From Occallatibacter riparius (GTDB lineage: Bacteria > Acidobacteriota > Terriglobia > Terriglobales > Acidobacteriaceae), in assembly GCF_025264625.1 (NCBI RefSeq), contig NZ_CP093313.1, positions 4,588,001-4,652,000 on the forward strand: a stretch of DNA of 64,000 nucleotides. The letters are read 5' to 3'. The position numbers and the translations under genes were made by a program. Numbering within the stretch: the first letter of the stretch is position 1; every line of letters starts with the position of its first letter. Positions 8,905 through 16,929 of this stretch are shown piece after piece. The notes below the pieces were generated by a model. The model saw only the letters and a list, made by a program, of their open reading frames with translations, was not told where the DNA came from and made no database searches.

Positions 8905-9018
8905 GCAGGTGGCCCGGTCATGATTTCCAATCCATTCCAACGCATCGGATAAATCCGAAGCTGTGCCCCGTTCATCGCGCCTTTGCGATGAGCGGGCGGG
9001 GAGCTTCTCGATTCAGCG
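8905..9018. repeat. Direct repeat copy 2 with internal hairpin
   Basis: Nearly identical to 8703-8818, in the same orientation, with the same hairpin (ttcatcgc / gcgatgag). It separates the truncated gene start at 8813-8904 from the 3' end of the CpaE-like gene. Confidence 0.75.
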
Positions 9019-9061
9019 GGAATGCTGAGGCCATTAGCCGAGGTTCAGATCATCTGGCTGC

Positions 9062-10309
9062 TTAAAAGAGAAACAGCAGCTTCTTCTTGACCGGTTCTTC
9101 TGGAATGTTGAGGGCTGTGCGCGCCATCTGGCGGATCACCTTCGCGATTTCGGACCGGTTCATGGCCTGAGATTCGGCGTTGTTCTGCATGGCGCTCACG
9201 GCTTCGTAGTCATTCGGGATCTTCCATCTGGCCTTGCGGGTGAGCGCTTTTGTGATGTGATCCTCTGATATGCCGAGTCGTGAGGAGTCGTATCGGTTCA
9301 GCACTACCTCGAGCTTAGGGACGCGGCTGCCGAAGACGTCGCTGATAAGGCGGTTCGAATTGCGGAGTTCGGGGATGCTCACCTGGGTCACGAGGTAAAG
9401 CGTGGCGTGGGGATCGAAGAGCGTGGTGCCGGTCAGGTCGAATCGCGAGCCGGTATCCACCACCACGCAGTCGAACTCCTGGCGCGCAACCTCGATGAGC
9501 TTGTCCACTGCCGGGGACGGGAACTGCACGGGGGCCATCTTGCCGGGCGCCGGCAGCACAGAGAGTCCTGAGTCGTGCTTCAGCAGAAAGCCCTTGAGAA
9601 GACTCCCGTCGAGACGCGCATGATTTTGAAGTGCGTCGATCGTGGAGTACTGGGGTGTGAGCCCGAGGTTCAGAACTGCATCGCCGAGGGGGATGTCAAG
9701 GTCGATAAGTAAGACTCTCTTGCCGGATTCCTGTGCGGCCGCGGTGGCGAAGTTGGTGGCGATCGTCGTGACGCCCGATCCCCCTTTCGCCCCCCAGAAC
9801 ACGTTCACGAGCCCATCGGCCACCTTGCGCGGCCGCGTACGCCGGGCCGCGGCCCTGACCAGCGCTTCGGCCACCGCCGAGGGCTGCAGGGGCCAATGAA
9901 GAAACTCGCGGGCGCCGGCCCGCATGCATCGCAGCATGAGCTCCTGACTTACGCCGTCTGAATAGACCATCACTGTCGTCTGCGGGCTCAACGCACAGAC
10001 GTTCTCCATCACATCCAATGCAGCGTCCGGGTTGCCCTCGAAATCGACGATCACCGCGTCGGGGCTCTTTTCCACGATTGCGGGAATCCGTGACATTGTC
10101 GGGTATCCCTCTATCTCCTTCGGCTCTCCGCACAAAGGCCCCTGCAGTGCATACAGGAGGTCCGACCGGCGGCGCTCGTTGGGAACGATCAGAACCACAG
10201 AAAGGCGCTCGGGATCATCGACCCTCGTCGCCGCGTCGTACCTGAGGTCTTTACCGTAAGACTGCAATGCGAATTCAAGTTCCTGGCTGCTCTCTTGGTG
10301 ATTGGACAT
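9062..10309 (-). CDS. CpaE/TadZ-like protein: atypical receiver plus MinD/ParA-type ATPase (copy 1)
   Basis: A 415-residue protein. Residues about 35-155 resemble a response-regulator receiver (VVLIVPNERRR, then VIVDFEGN with D89 near the phosphoacceptor place), but the conserved Lys-Pro near the end is replaced by WPLQP. Residues about 168-395 are a MinD/ParA-like ATPase with the deviant Walker A box KGGSGVTT (175-182), LLIDLDIPLGD and VVVDTGSRFD. This order is that of CpaE/TadZ, which position type IV (Tad) pili, yet no Tad pilus genes are in the window. ATG 10309 is chosen; the frame is open to 10438. The 13885-15057 protein is a close paralogue (about 64 differences over roughly 385 residues by hand count). 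Both flanks carry copies of the 5' end of the 10607 gene. Confidence 0.8.
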   Translation of the reverse strand: MSNHQESSQELEFALQSYGKDLRYDAATRVDDPERLSVVLIVPNERRRSDLLYALQGPLCGEPKEIEGYPTMSRIPAIVEKSPDAVIVDFEGNPDAALDVMENVCALSPQTTVMVYSDGVSQELMLRCMRAGAREFLHWPLQPSAVAEALVRAAARRTRPRKVADGLVNVFWGAKGGSGVTTIATNFATAAAQESGKRVLLIDLDIPLGDAVLNLGLTPQYSTIDALQNHARLDGSLLKGFLLKHDSGLSVLPAPGKMAPVQFPSPAVDKLIEVARQEFDCVVVDTGSRFDLTGTTLFDPHATLYLVTQVSIPELRNSNRLISDVFGSRVPKLEVVLNRYDSSRLGISEDHITKALTRKARWKIPNDYEAVSAMQNNAESQAMNRSEIAKVIRQMARTALNIPEEPVKKKLLFLF

Positions 10310-10524
10310 CTTGCCCTGGGCTCCTTCGGCGATGCCCTCTATGCGAACGGGCTCTCTGAAAACGGGGCGTTCGCATCTGTTATCGGCTGATTTCCAATTG
10401 AACTGTAAGGTTTCTCCAAGGGAATCACATGCTTGCATTGAGCAGTCGCCTGTTTGACTTTCCCTCTACGTTTCCATTCACGAGAAGAACCAGGTCGCAG
10501 GTTCCTGTTTCCAGATTGCTCACT

Positions 10525-10623
10525 AGCGATATGCTTGGCCAGCGCGCCCCACAACGGCCACAAATATTAAACTAATCCCGCTGCTGAACTCCCCGGGGGA
10601 ATACACATGCTGTCTCGCCGCGG
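10525..10623 (+). repeat. Leader and first codons of the 10607 gene, duplicated at 8813-8904
   Basis: Source (or twin) of the truncated copy at 8813-8904. It includes a GGGGGA block seven bases before the ATG, which acts as ribosome site. The 99-base match ends about 16 bases inside the coding region. Confidence 0.8.
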
Positions 10624-12832
10624 CTTTTTGAAATCAGGCCTCATCACAGGAGCGGCGGGTCTGCCGCTCAGCTCGTCTTTAAGCGCACTCGACGCGCCGC
10701 CCGCACTTGCAATCACAACAACCGATGACCATGCCCGCCTCGTTGAGCTTCCTCCGCGGCTGCAACCGGACCACGCCCCACAGCCCTGGCAGAAGAGCGT
10801 GCGCCGCGTGGGCCAGACCAACATGACCGAGCACGATCCCGCGGTGATGGACATCGAGGCGTGGGCCGACTACTGGCACGCGGCAAAGGCTGACATCGTA
10901 TTCGTGAGCGTCACCGGCATCCTGGCTTACTACCCCTCGAAGGTGCCGTTTCATCGCCACGGAAAGTACCTCAACGGCCGCGACTTCTTTGGCGAATGCG
11001 CCGCGGCCGCGAAGAAACGCGGCATGCGAGTGGTGGCGCGCATGAGCCCCGACCTCAACTGGCCGGAAGCGCTCGCGGCTCATCCCGAGTGGGCCATGCG
11101 CCACAAAGACGGCTCCGTGCAGCACAGCGGCGAAGAACCGCGGCTGTTCAAGACCTGCATGTTCTCGTCGTACATGGATGACTACATTCCCGCCATCATC
11201 CGCGAAGTGAATTCGCTCTACGACGTCGATTGCTTCTACGCGAACGGGTGGCCGCCGCTCGGCAGCCTGCCCGACTGCCACTGCGCCATCTGCAGCAAGC
11301 TGCCTGCATCCGACACGCCGGCCTACTGGCGTGCGTTCACTGATCGCGTGCTCGACCTCTGGCAGCGCTATGACGCGCTCGCGAAGGAAAGGAAGAACGA
11401 CAGCTTCTTCTTTGCGAACTCCGGCGGCAACGTGCGCGGCGGCCCCAACCTCGATCGCCTCGCCAAAACACTGGTCTGGTTCCAGGCCGACAACCAGGGG
11501 CGCACGCAGCACGAGCCGGCCATCTGGGGCTGCAGCCTGCAGGGGCGCGTGTGCAATGCGGTGCTCGACGGCAAGTTTGCCGCCAACGTCACAGCGGCGT
11601 ATTCAAGCAGCCAGCCCGGCTGGCGCAACGCGTCGAAGAATCCGTTGGAAGCGCGCATGTGGCTCAACCAGACGCTGGCCAGCGGCATGGTGCCATACTT
11701 CCACTTTGTCGGCGCAGAAAATGAAGACCGCCGCTGGCAGCCTGTCGGCCGCGAATACTTTGACTGGACGGCGAAGCACGACGCGCACCTCACCACGCGC
11801 CGCTCCATCGCAAACATCGGCGTGGTCATCGGGCAGGGCACCCAGTTGCTCTATCCCGGCCCGGCCACCGCGCGCAGCCGCAACTACATGCACGAAACGA
11901 CGAACGGAATCTATGACGCACTCCTGCGCGGCCGCTTCGCATGGGACTACGTGCATGAAGATCGGCTCGACCCGGACCGGCTCAAGAAGTATCGTGCCCT
12001 CCTGCTGCCCAACGTAGCGATGCTCAGCGATCGCCAATGCGGGCAGTTGCGGGAGTACGTAAAAGCCGGCGGCTCGTTGATGGCGAGCTTCGAAACCGGC
12101 CTGTACGACGAAGACCTGAAGCTGCGGGCGGAGTTTGGCCTGGCCGATGTATTCGGCATCAGCCGGGCAGGCGACGCAATCGGCACCAACGGCAATCCCT
12201 ACTACGCTCGCATCGAATCAAACCACTCAGGCCACGCAATTCTCAACGGCTTCACAGACACGAACTGGCTGCCCGGCGCTGAGAACCGTGTCCCGCTCAA
12301 GCCTGTGGATGATCCAGCCCTGACCGTAGTCCCGGGATTTGTCCGCTATCCGCCAGAACTCGCCTACCCGCCGCAGTCACACACCACCGAGCCCGCCGTA
12401 GTACTGCGCGAATCCGGTGCAAGCCGCACCGCTTGGTTTGCCGGCGACGTCGAGCGGTCCTGGTGGATCACCGGCCACGGCGACCTGCTTCGACTCATGC
12501 ACAACACCATCCGCTGGCTCACCAACGATGAACGCCAGATCCAGGTTGAGGGCCCAGGATTCGTTGAGATGTTCGCCTGGGAGACCGCCCCCGGCTATGC
12601 GGTTCACCTGCTCAACTACAACACGCCCGACGCGCAGCATGGATGGCTGCAGTCAATAGAGCCGCTCGGGCCGCAACTGGTCCGTATGAAGCTGCCGCCT
12701 GGCGCTCGCGTTAAGTCAGTCGAACTCCTCAGGGCCGGCGATGTGATTCCTCATCGCGTGGAAGACGCCGCGCTACAGTTCACGGTTCCAGTAATCCACG
12801 ACTACGAGGTCGCAGCCGTCACGCTGACATGA
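10607..12832 (+). CDS. Tat-exported glycoside hydrolase-like protein (GH42 / beta-galactosidase trimerisation type)
   Basis: A 741-residue protein. It starts MLSRRGFLKSGLITGAAG, a twin-arginine signal (SRRGFLK), so it should be exported folded. Residues about 70-400 read like a TIM-barrel hydrolase of the 'hypothetical glycosyl hydrolase 6' type (ADIVFVSVTGILAYYPSKVP, GMRVVARMSPDLNWPEAL, VDCFYANGWPP, then a CHCAICSK cysteine cluster). Residues about 405-640 resemble the trimerisation domain of GH42 beta-galactosidases (NIGVVIGQGTQ, RFAWDYVHEDRLDPDRLKKY, GGSLMASFETGLYDE). Catalytic residues cannot be assigned with confidence and the substrate is unknown. The divergent neighbour is the CpaE-like gene. 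Its 5' end exists twice, see 8813-8904. Confidence 0.75.
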   Translation: MLSRRGFLKSGLITGAAGLPLSSSLSALDAPPALAITTTDDHARLVELPPRLQPDHAPQPWQKSVRRVGQTNMTEHDPAVMDIEAWADYWHAAKADIVFVSVTGILAYYPSKVPFHRHGKYLNGRDFFGECAAAAKKRGMRVVARMSPDLNWPEALAAHPEWAMRHKDGSVQHSGEEPRLFKTCMFSSYMDDYIPAIIREVNSLYDVDCFYANGWPPLGSLPDCHCAICSKLPASDTPAYWRAFTDRVLDLWQRYDALAKERKNDSFFFANSGGNVRGGPNLDRLAKTLVWFQADNQGRTQHEPAIWGCSLQGRVCNAVLDGKFAANVTAAYSSSQPGWRNASKNPLEARMWLNQTLASGMVPYFHFVGAENEDRRWQPVGREYFDWTAKHDAHLTTRRSIANIGVVIGQGTQLLYPGPATARSRNYMHETTNGIYDALLRGRFAWDYVHEDRLDPDRLKKYRALLLPNVAMLSDRQCGQLREYVKAGGSLMASFETGLYDEDLKLRAEFGLADVFGISRAGDAIGTNGNPYYARIESNHSGHAILNGFTDTNWLPGAENRVPLKPVDDPALTVVPGFVRYPPELAYPPQSHTTEPAVVLRESGASRTAWFAGDVERSWWITGHGDLLRLMHNTIRWLTNDERQIQVEGPGFVEMFAWETAPGYAVHLLNYNTPDAQHGWLQSIEPLGPQLVRMKLPPGARVKSVELLRAGDVIPHRVEDAALQFTVPVIHDYEVAAVTLT

Positions 12833-12989
12833 AAACAGTGGGCGGGGAAACGCCGAAGAGGCCATGAAAGGGCACGACTTGACAGCTTGCTGAAAGGCTT
12901 CGGTGAGGGGCCTTGTATCGTGGCATGGTGTCAGTCATGCCCCTACAAGGCCACCCCCGACAGAAATCCGTGCAACCGCACGGCATGTT

Positions 12990-13667
12990 TCAGCCCTTGC
13001 CGCCAGAGAGTGCGTCTCTCCTTGCAATATTGTTCTTCCGGAATTCCGGTTCCGATAGGCGTTCCGTCTCGAACGCTACACCGTCTTTGATACGCCGAGT
13101 AATGATCGCAATACGTGCGCCAAGTCGCTCGGCTGTATCGATGTCGCCAGTACTGGGCCGGTCCTCATCGGCATTGCTTTGTCCCATCGCGCCAAGCCAG
13201 GTTCCCAGCCGGTTCAAGTCGCTGCGTGCGCCGCCGCTCCAGTTGTTACCTGGAAGGTCGCTGACTCCAACCCAGATCATGCCCATCTGCATGGCGAAAA
13301 TTGAAAGTTGGAGTAGCGTTGTAAGCTTGTCGCCATTTTGAGACGCAGAGTTTGTGAAACCTGCTGCAACCTTGTCCTTCCAACGCTGCTCGAACCATCG
13401 CGGCTGGAAAGCCGATTCAAGAAACGATTTGAAAATAGCTGAGGCACTCCCCATGTACGTCGCACAGCCCAGCACGATTCCGTCGCAGCTATCGAGTGCG
13501 CTCATGAGGGTTTCGTTCGCATAACGTCCGTTATGTATATCCTCGCCACGGATTTCAAAAAGATTGGCGCTCGCCCCCTCAATGCTGTTAATGCCTTTGG
13601 ATATTGAGTCCGCGAGTACCTTAGTGTGGCCTTTTCCCGACTGAAAAACTACCGCCAGCTTCACCAT
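12990..13667 (-). CDS. Flavodoxin-like / NADPH-dependent FMN reductase family protein (WrbA-like)
   Basis: A 225-residue protein. The N-terminus VKLAVVFQSGKGHTKVLADS is a flavodoxin-type FMN phosphate-binding loop, followed by DSCDGIVLGCATYMGSASAI, the second FMN-contact region of WrbA-type quinone reductases, and VAAGFTNSASQNGDKLTTL. It should bind FMN and reduce quinones or similar acceptors; the real substrate is unknown. The C-terminal about 30 residues are charged and do not look like WrbA. ATG 13667 is chosen because GGGAGAG lies upstream. It points away from the methyltransferase fragment at 13747-13866, and its codons are less GC-biased than those of its neighbours. Confidence 0.8.
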   Translation of the reverse strand: MVKLAVVFQSGKGHTKVLADSISKGINSIEGASANLFEIRGEDIHNGRYANETLMSALDSCDGIVLGCATYMGSASAIFKSFLESAFQPRWFEQRWKDKVAAGFTNSASQNGDKLTTLLQLSIFAMQMGMIWVGVSDLPGNNWSGGARSDLNRLGTWLGAMGQSNADEDRPSTGDIDTAERLGARIAIITRRIKDGVAFETERLSEPEFRKNNIARRDALSGGKG

Positions 13668-13746
13668 AGTGCTCTCCCTAGAAATATTTATTGCGTACGG
13701 CTTCCCGCAGTATAGAAGAGCCATTTAAGACCATATTGCTTTGTGC

Positions 13747-13866
13747 CCATTATCACCGCTGGAGGCCGCGGTGCCACAGCCATCCGGAATAAGCGCAGAT
13801 CACCCACCTCAGCGACACGCATCCTCATCGCCGCTTGCCGCGCACTCAAACTGAACAGCCTGACTT
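13747..13866 (+). pseudogene. Truncated duplicate of the methyltransferase gene start (compare 15300-15418)
   Basis: Aligns along its length with the leader and first about 33 codons of the methyltransferase gene at 15322: shared blocks include ctggaggcc, cacagccatcc, atcaccca followed by ctcagcgacac, and gcttgccg. It has small insertions and deletions that break the frame. It ends where the 3' end of the second CpaE-like gene begins (13885 on the minus strand). It is a broken remnant, not an expressed gene. Confidence 0.85.
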
Positions 13867-13884
13867 TCACTGCGCAGTGGCTGC

Positions 13885-15057
13885 TTAGAAGCCGAACAAC
13901 CGCTTCTTCTTCACCGGTTCTTCAGGAAGGTTCATAGCTGCGCGCGCCATCTGGCGGATTACCTTCGCAATCCCCGACCGGTTCATGGCCTGAGGTTCGG
14001 CGTTGTTCTGCATGGCGCTCACGGCTGCGTAGTCGTTCGGAATCCTCCAGCCGGCCTTGCGCGTGAGCGCTTTGGAAATGTGTTCCTCTGAAAGATCCAG
14101 CCGCGAGGAATCGTATCGGTTCAGCACGATCTCGAGCTTAGGCCCACGGCTTCGGAAAACGTCGTTAAGCAGGCGGTTCGAATTGCGCAGCTCTGGAATG
14201 CTCACCTGCGTCACGAGGTAGAGCATGGCCTGGGGATCGAACACGGTAGTGCCGGTCAGGTCGAATCGCGAGCCGGTATCCACCACCACGCAGTCGAACT
14301 CCTGGCGCGCGACCAGGATGAGCTTGTCAATCGCCACGGCAGGGAATTGCACTGGGGCCATCTTGCCCGGCGCGGGCAGCACAAACAGTCCCGAGTCGTG
14401 CTTCAGCAGAAACCCCTTAAGAAGATTCCCATCGAGACGCGCATGATTCTGCAACGCGTCGATCGTCGAGTACTGGGGCTTGAGCCCGAGGTTCAGAACC
14501 GCATCCCCGAGCGGGATGTCGAGGTCGATGAGCAGGACTCTCTTGCCCGACTCCTGGGCGGCCTCGGTGGCGAATATCGTGGCGACCGTCGTCACGCCCG
14601 ACCCGCCCTTAGCCCCCCAGAACACGTTCAGGAGGCCATCGCCCGTCTTCCGCGGCCGCGTACGGCGCACCGCCGCCCTGGCAAGCGCTTCGGCTACTGT
14701 TGACGAATCGAGAGGCGAGTCAAGAAACTCGCGGGCCCCGGCCCGCATGCACCGCACCATGAGTCCCTGGCTCACTCCGCTTGAATACACCATCACAGTC
14801 GTCTGGGCGCTCAATGCAGAGACATTCTCCATCACATCCAATGCCGAGTCCGGGCTGCCGTCGAGATCGACGATCACCACGTCCGGGCTCTTTTCAACAA
14901 TGAGCGGAATTTGTGACGTTGACGGGTATTCCTCGATCTGCTTCGGCTCGCCGCTTAAATGTTCCTGCAGCGCCAGGAGGAGATCGGTCCGGCGGCGCTC
15001 GTCGGGGACAATCAGAACCACCGAAAGGCGTTCCGGGTCATCGACCCTCGTTTCCAT
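13885..15057 (-). CDS. CpaE/TadZ-like protein: atypical receiver plus MinD/ParA-type ATPase (copy 2)
   Basis: A 390-residue close paralogue of the 9062-10309 protein with the same domain order: receiver-like domain (VVIVDLDGSPDSA) and MinD/ParA ATPase with KGGSGVTT, LLIDLDIPLGD and VVVDTGSRFD. It starts METRVDDPERLSVV. DNA similarity to copy 1 continues upstream of this ATG for about 110 bases, but there the frame is broken (a base is missing and a TGA follows), so the 25-30 residue N-terminal extension of copy 1 is lost here. Similarity to copy 1 stops right at the 3' end (tggctgctta). It is bracketed by the methyltransferase fragment (13747-13866) and the methyltransferase itself. No Tad partners are seen. 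Confidence 0.8.
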   Translation of the reverse strand: METRVDDPERLSVVLIVPDERRRTDLLLALQEHLSGEPKQIEEYPSTSQIPLIVEKSPDVVIVDLDGSPDSALDVMENVSALSAQTTVMVYSSGVSQGLMVRCMRAGAREFLDSPLDSSTVAEALARAAVRRTRPRKTGDGLLNVFWGAKGGSGVTTVATIFATEAAQESGKRVLLIDLDIPLGDAVLNLGLKPQYSTIDALQNHARLDGNLLKGFLLKHDSGLFVLPAPGKMAPVQFPAVAIDKLILVARQEFDCVVVDTGSRFDLTGTTVFDPQAMLYLVTQVSIPELRNSNRLLNDVFRSRGPKLEIVLNRYDSSRLDLSEEHISKALTRKAGWRIPNDYAAVSAMQNNAEPQAMNRSGIAKVIRQMARAAMNLPEEPVKKKRLFGF

Positions 15058-15321
15058 TTCTTACCTCAGACATTTACTGCAATACTGCAGTGCAAATTGA
15101 GTTCCTTGCCCCTCAATGAACAATCTGGCCCTGGGATTCTTCCGTGATGGTATCCATGCCAACGGGCTCTCCGCAATGACGCCTTAGCATCATTCGCCGA
15201 AGGGGGCCCTGCCCAACTCAGCCGGCACCCACCGCTTTTTAGGCCCAATTTGGAACACCGTTGCGCCCACATCCGCCTCGGGCTATCCTGAATCGGCCCA
15301 TCATCCCCACTGGAGGCCACA

Positions 15322-16184
15322 GTGTCACAGCCATCCCCGGAAATGCACGAAATCACCCACGTCAGCGACACGGCCCTGATGGTCGCGGCTTGCCGAGCCC
15401 TCGAAACCGAAGAGCCTGACGCCTTCGCCCGCGATCCCTTTGCCGCCCGCCTTGCCGGCGAGCGCGGCTTCGCCATCCTGAATGGAATGTCGTGGTCGAT
15501 GATCCTTCGCTTCGGCATGGCTGTGCGTACGCGTTTCCTCGATGAATTGCTGACGGAAGCTCTTGCAACCCATCCCATCCGCACCGTTCTGACGTCGGCT
15601 GCGGCCTCGATACCCGGCCCTGGCGCCTCGAACTGCAGCCGGAATTGCGCTGGATCGAAGTGGATTTTCCCGATGTGCTCGACTACAAACACGGCCTGCT
15701 CGCCGGAGAAAAGGCCCATTGCCACGTGGAGCGCCTCAGCGTGGATCTGAACGACGCCGCCCAGCGCCGTGCCCTCTACGAAGCCGCCGGAACCGAGCCG
15801 TCCATCGTGATCACCGAGGGCGTGCTCATGTATCTTCCGGCTGCCACCGTGGACGCACTGGCCGCCGAGATCCCCAAGGCTTCCGGTGTAACCCACTGGA
15901 TCAGCGACATCACCACCACCGGTTTCGGCAAAGCGATCCGCGGCGGCCAAACCGTGGAAAGCGGCTTCGAGCACGTCCGCGCCCCCGACGCCCTGGAAGG
16001 CGAGCAGATCCTTGATGTCCTGCACACCCGCGGCTGGACGACGGAAGCCATGCGCAGCTACATACGCGATGCTGCCTTCACCCACGACCGTGTGCGCCGC
16101 ATCTTCGGCGAAAGGCCGCAGTCGGCCCCGCCGCCGTTCGCTCCGGACGACCCCACGGGCATCCACCGCTTCGCGCGCGCCTAG
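15322..16184 (+). pseudogene. Class I SAM-dependent methyltransferase (TcmP/leucine-carboxyl methyltransferase type), frameshifted
   Basis: Two overlapping frames together encode one protein of about 287 residues. Frame 1 (15322 to about 15591) gives MSQPSPEMHEITHVSDTALM up to HPIRTVL. Frame 2 (from 15594) continues VGCGLDTRPWRLELQPELRW and runs to 16184 with VDFPDVLDYK, ITEGVLMYLP and IHRFARA. The family's SAM-binding motif is N-(V/L)-G-x-G-L-D-T-R, so CTGAACGTC is expected where CTGACGTC stands: one A is missing at about 15592. Either the gene is dead or the base was lost in sequencing. The family methylates carboxyl or hydroxyl groups of small molecules; the substrate is unknown. A truncated copy of its 5' end lies at 13747-13866. 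Confidence 0.85.
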
Positions 16185-16419
16185 ATTCCACCGGGCAGAG
16201 ACGAACAAATGCGAGAGGTCCGAGTTGGCGACAGTTCACCCGGAACGACACACTGGCGCGATATTTGATCGTTCGTCTGTTCTCGAAAACTTGGCCCAAT
16301 TGACAATAGCTATTTCGAAAGCTACATAGTCTAAAGGGGCCTCCTGCGTCGGCATCTTTCGATTTCATCCTGAGCCTTGCGCCTTGATTCAATCACCTTA
16401 GCCGTTCAGGAGAGCTTGA

Positions 16420-16821
16420 ATGAAAGCCACCGTCCTCTATAGACTCGCCAGCGTTTTGCTGATTGTCTTTGTCGCAGCCAATACAATCTGGCTCGTGTAC
16501 TTTTGGCACACCGCGGCGACGAACGCCCCTCATTTTCCGTTTGGCCACAGCGACCTCAGTTACGCGCAGGTGGTCCTCGCTCTTGAGGTCTTTGGTTCCC
16601 TCTGCATACTGTTTGGAGCATACCTCTCATGGCACCTAGGAGCTATCGCTCGAAGAATGCCACAGGCCATTGGCGCGTTGGGCTGGGCCTTGCTCGCGTT
16701 CCAGACTGTCGGCGCTTTTGTGTGTTTGTTTTACCTCTCCGGTTTTGCGTTCCTCGTTGCCGCCTTGATTGCAGTCTGCACGGCCGGGGCGATCGGAAGA
16801 ACACCGCAGGCATCAGCATAG
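16420..16821 (+). CDS. Small four-helix membrane protein of unknown function
   Basis: A 133-residue protein with four hydrophobic segments (about 8-28, 48-68, 82-101 and 105-125) joined by short loops. AGGAGA lies seven bases before the ATG. The N-terminal sequence YRLASVLLIVFVAANTIWL resembles small acidobacterial inner-membrane proteins that are usually annotated as hypothetical. No catalytic motif is seen. It stands alone, 235 bases after the methyltransferase remnant; that gap shows only a short inverted repeat near 16307-16325 (tagct / agcta). Confidence 0.7.
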   Translation: MKATVLYRLASVLLIVFVAANTIWLVYFWHTAATNAPHFPFGHSDLSYAQVVLALEVFGSLCILFGAYLSWHLGAIARRMPQAIGALGWALLAFQTVGAFVCLFYLSGFAFLVAALIAVCTAGAIGRTPQASA

Positions 16822-16929
16822 GGTGTTCCGGGCGAGTGACCCCCATTCGGAAGTAACCCGTTCTTGAAGCCCTTCATTCTATCTTCTGTCGATACTTCGA
16901 TCTGATATGTGTTCGTGCAACACTCTTTC

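Larger units (their letters stand above)
8296..9061. other. Gene-free repeat-rich stretch between fba and the first CpaE-like gene
   Basis: No gene supported. The stretch holds a pair of about 115-base direct repeats (8703-8818 and 8905-9018) flanking a copy of the leader and first codons of the gene at 10607 (8813-8904). A weaker similarity links 8637-8672 with 9022-9053 (both contain aggccatt and ttcag-catct blocks). The first 300 bases (8296-8600) show nothing I recognise besides the fba promoter region. Confidence 0.6.

Noticed and set aside
8703..9018. Insertion sequence ends
   Set aside because: The two repeats are direct rather than inverted, enclose no transposase and contain an internal hairpin, so they fit intergenic repeats better.
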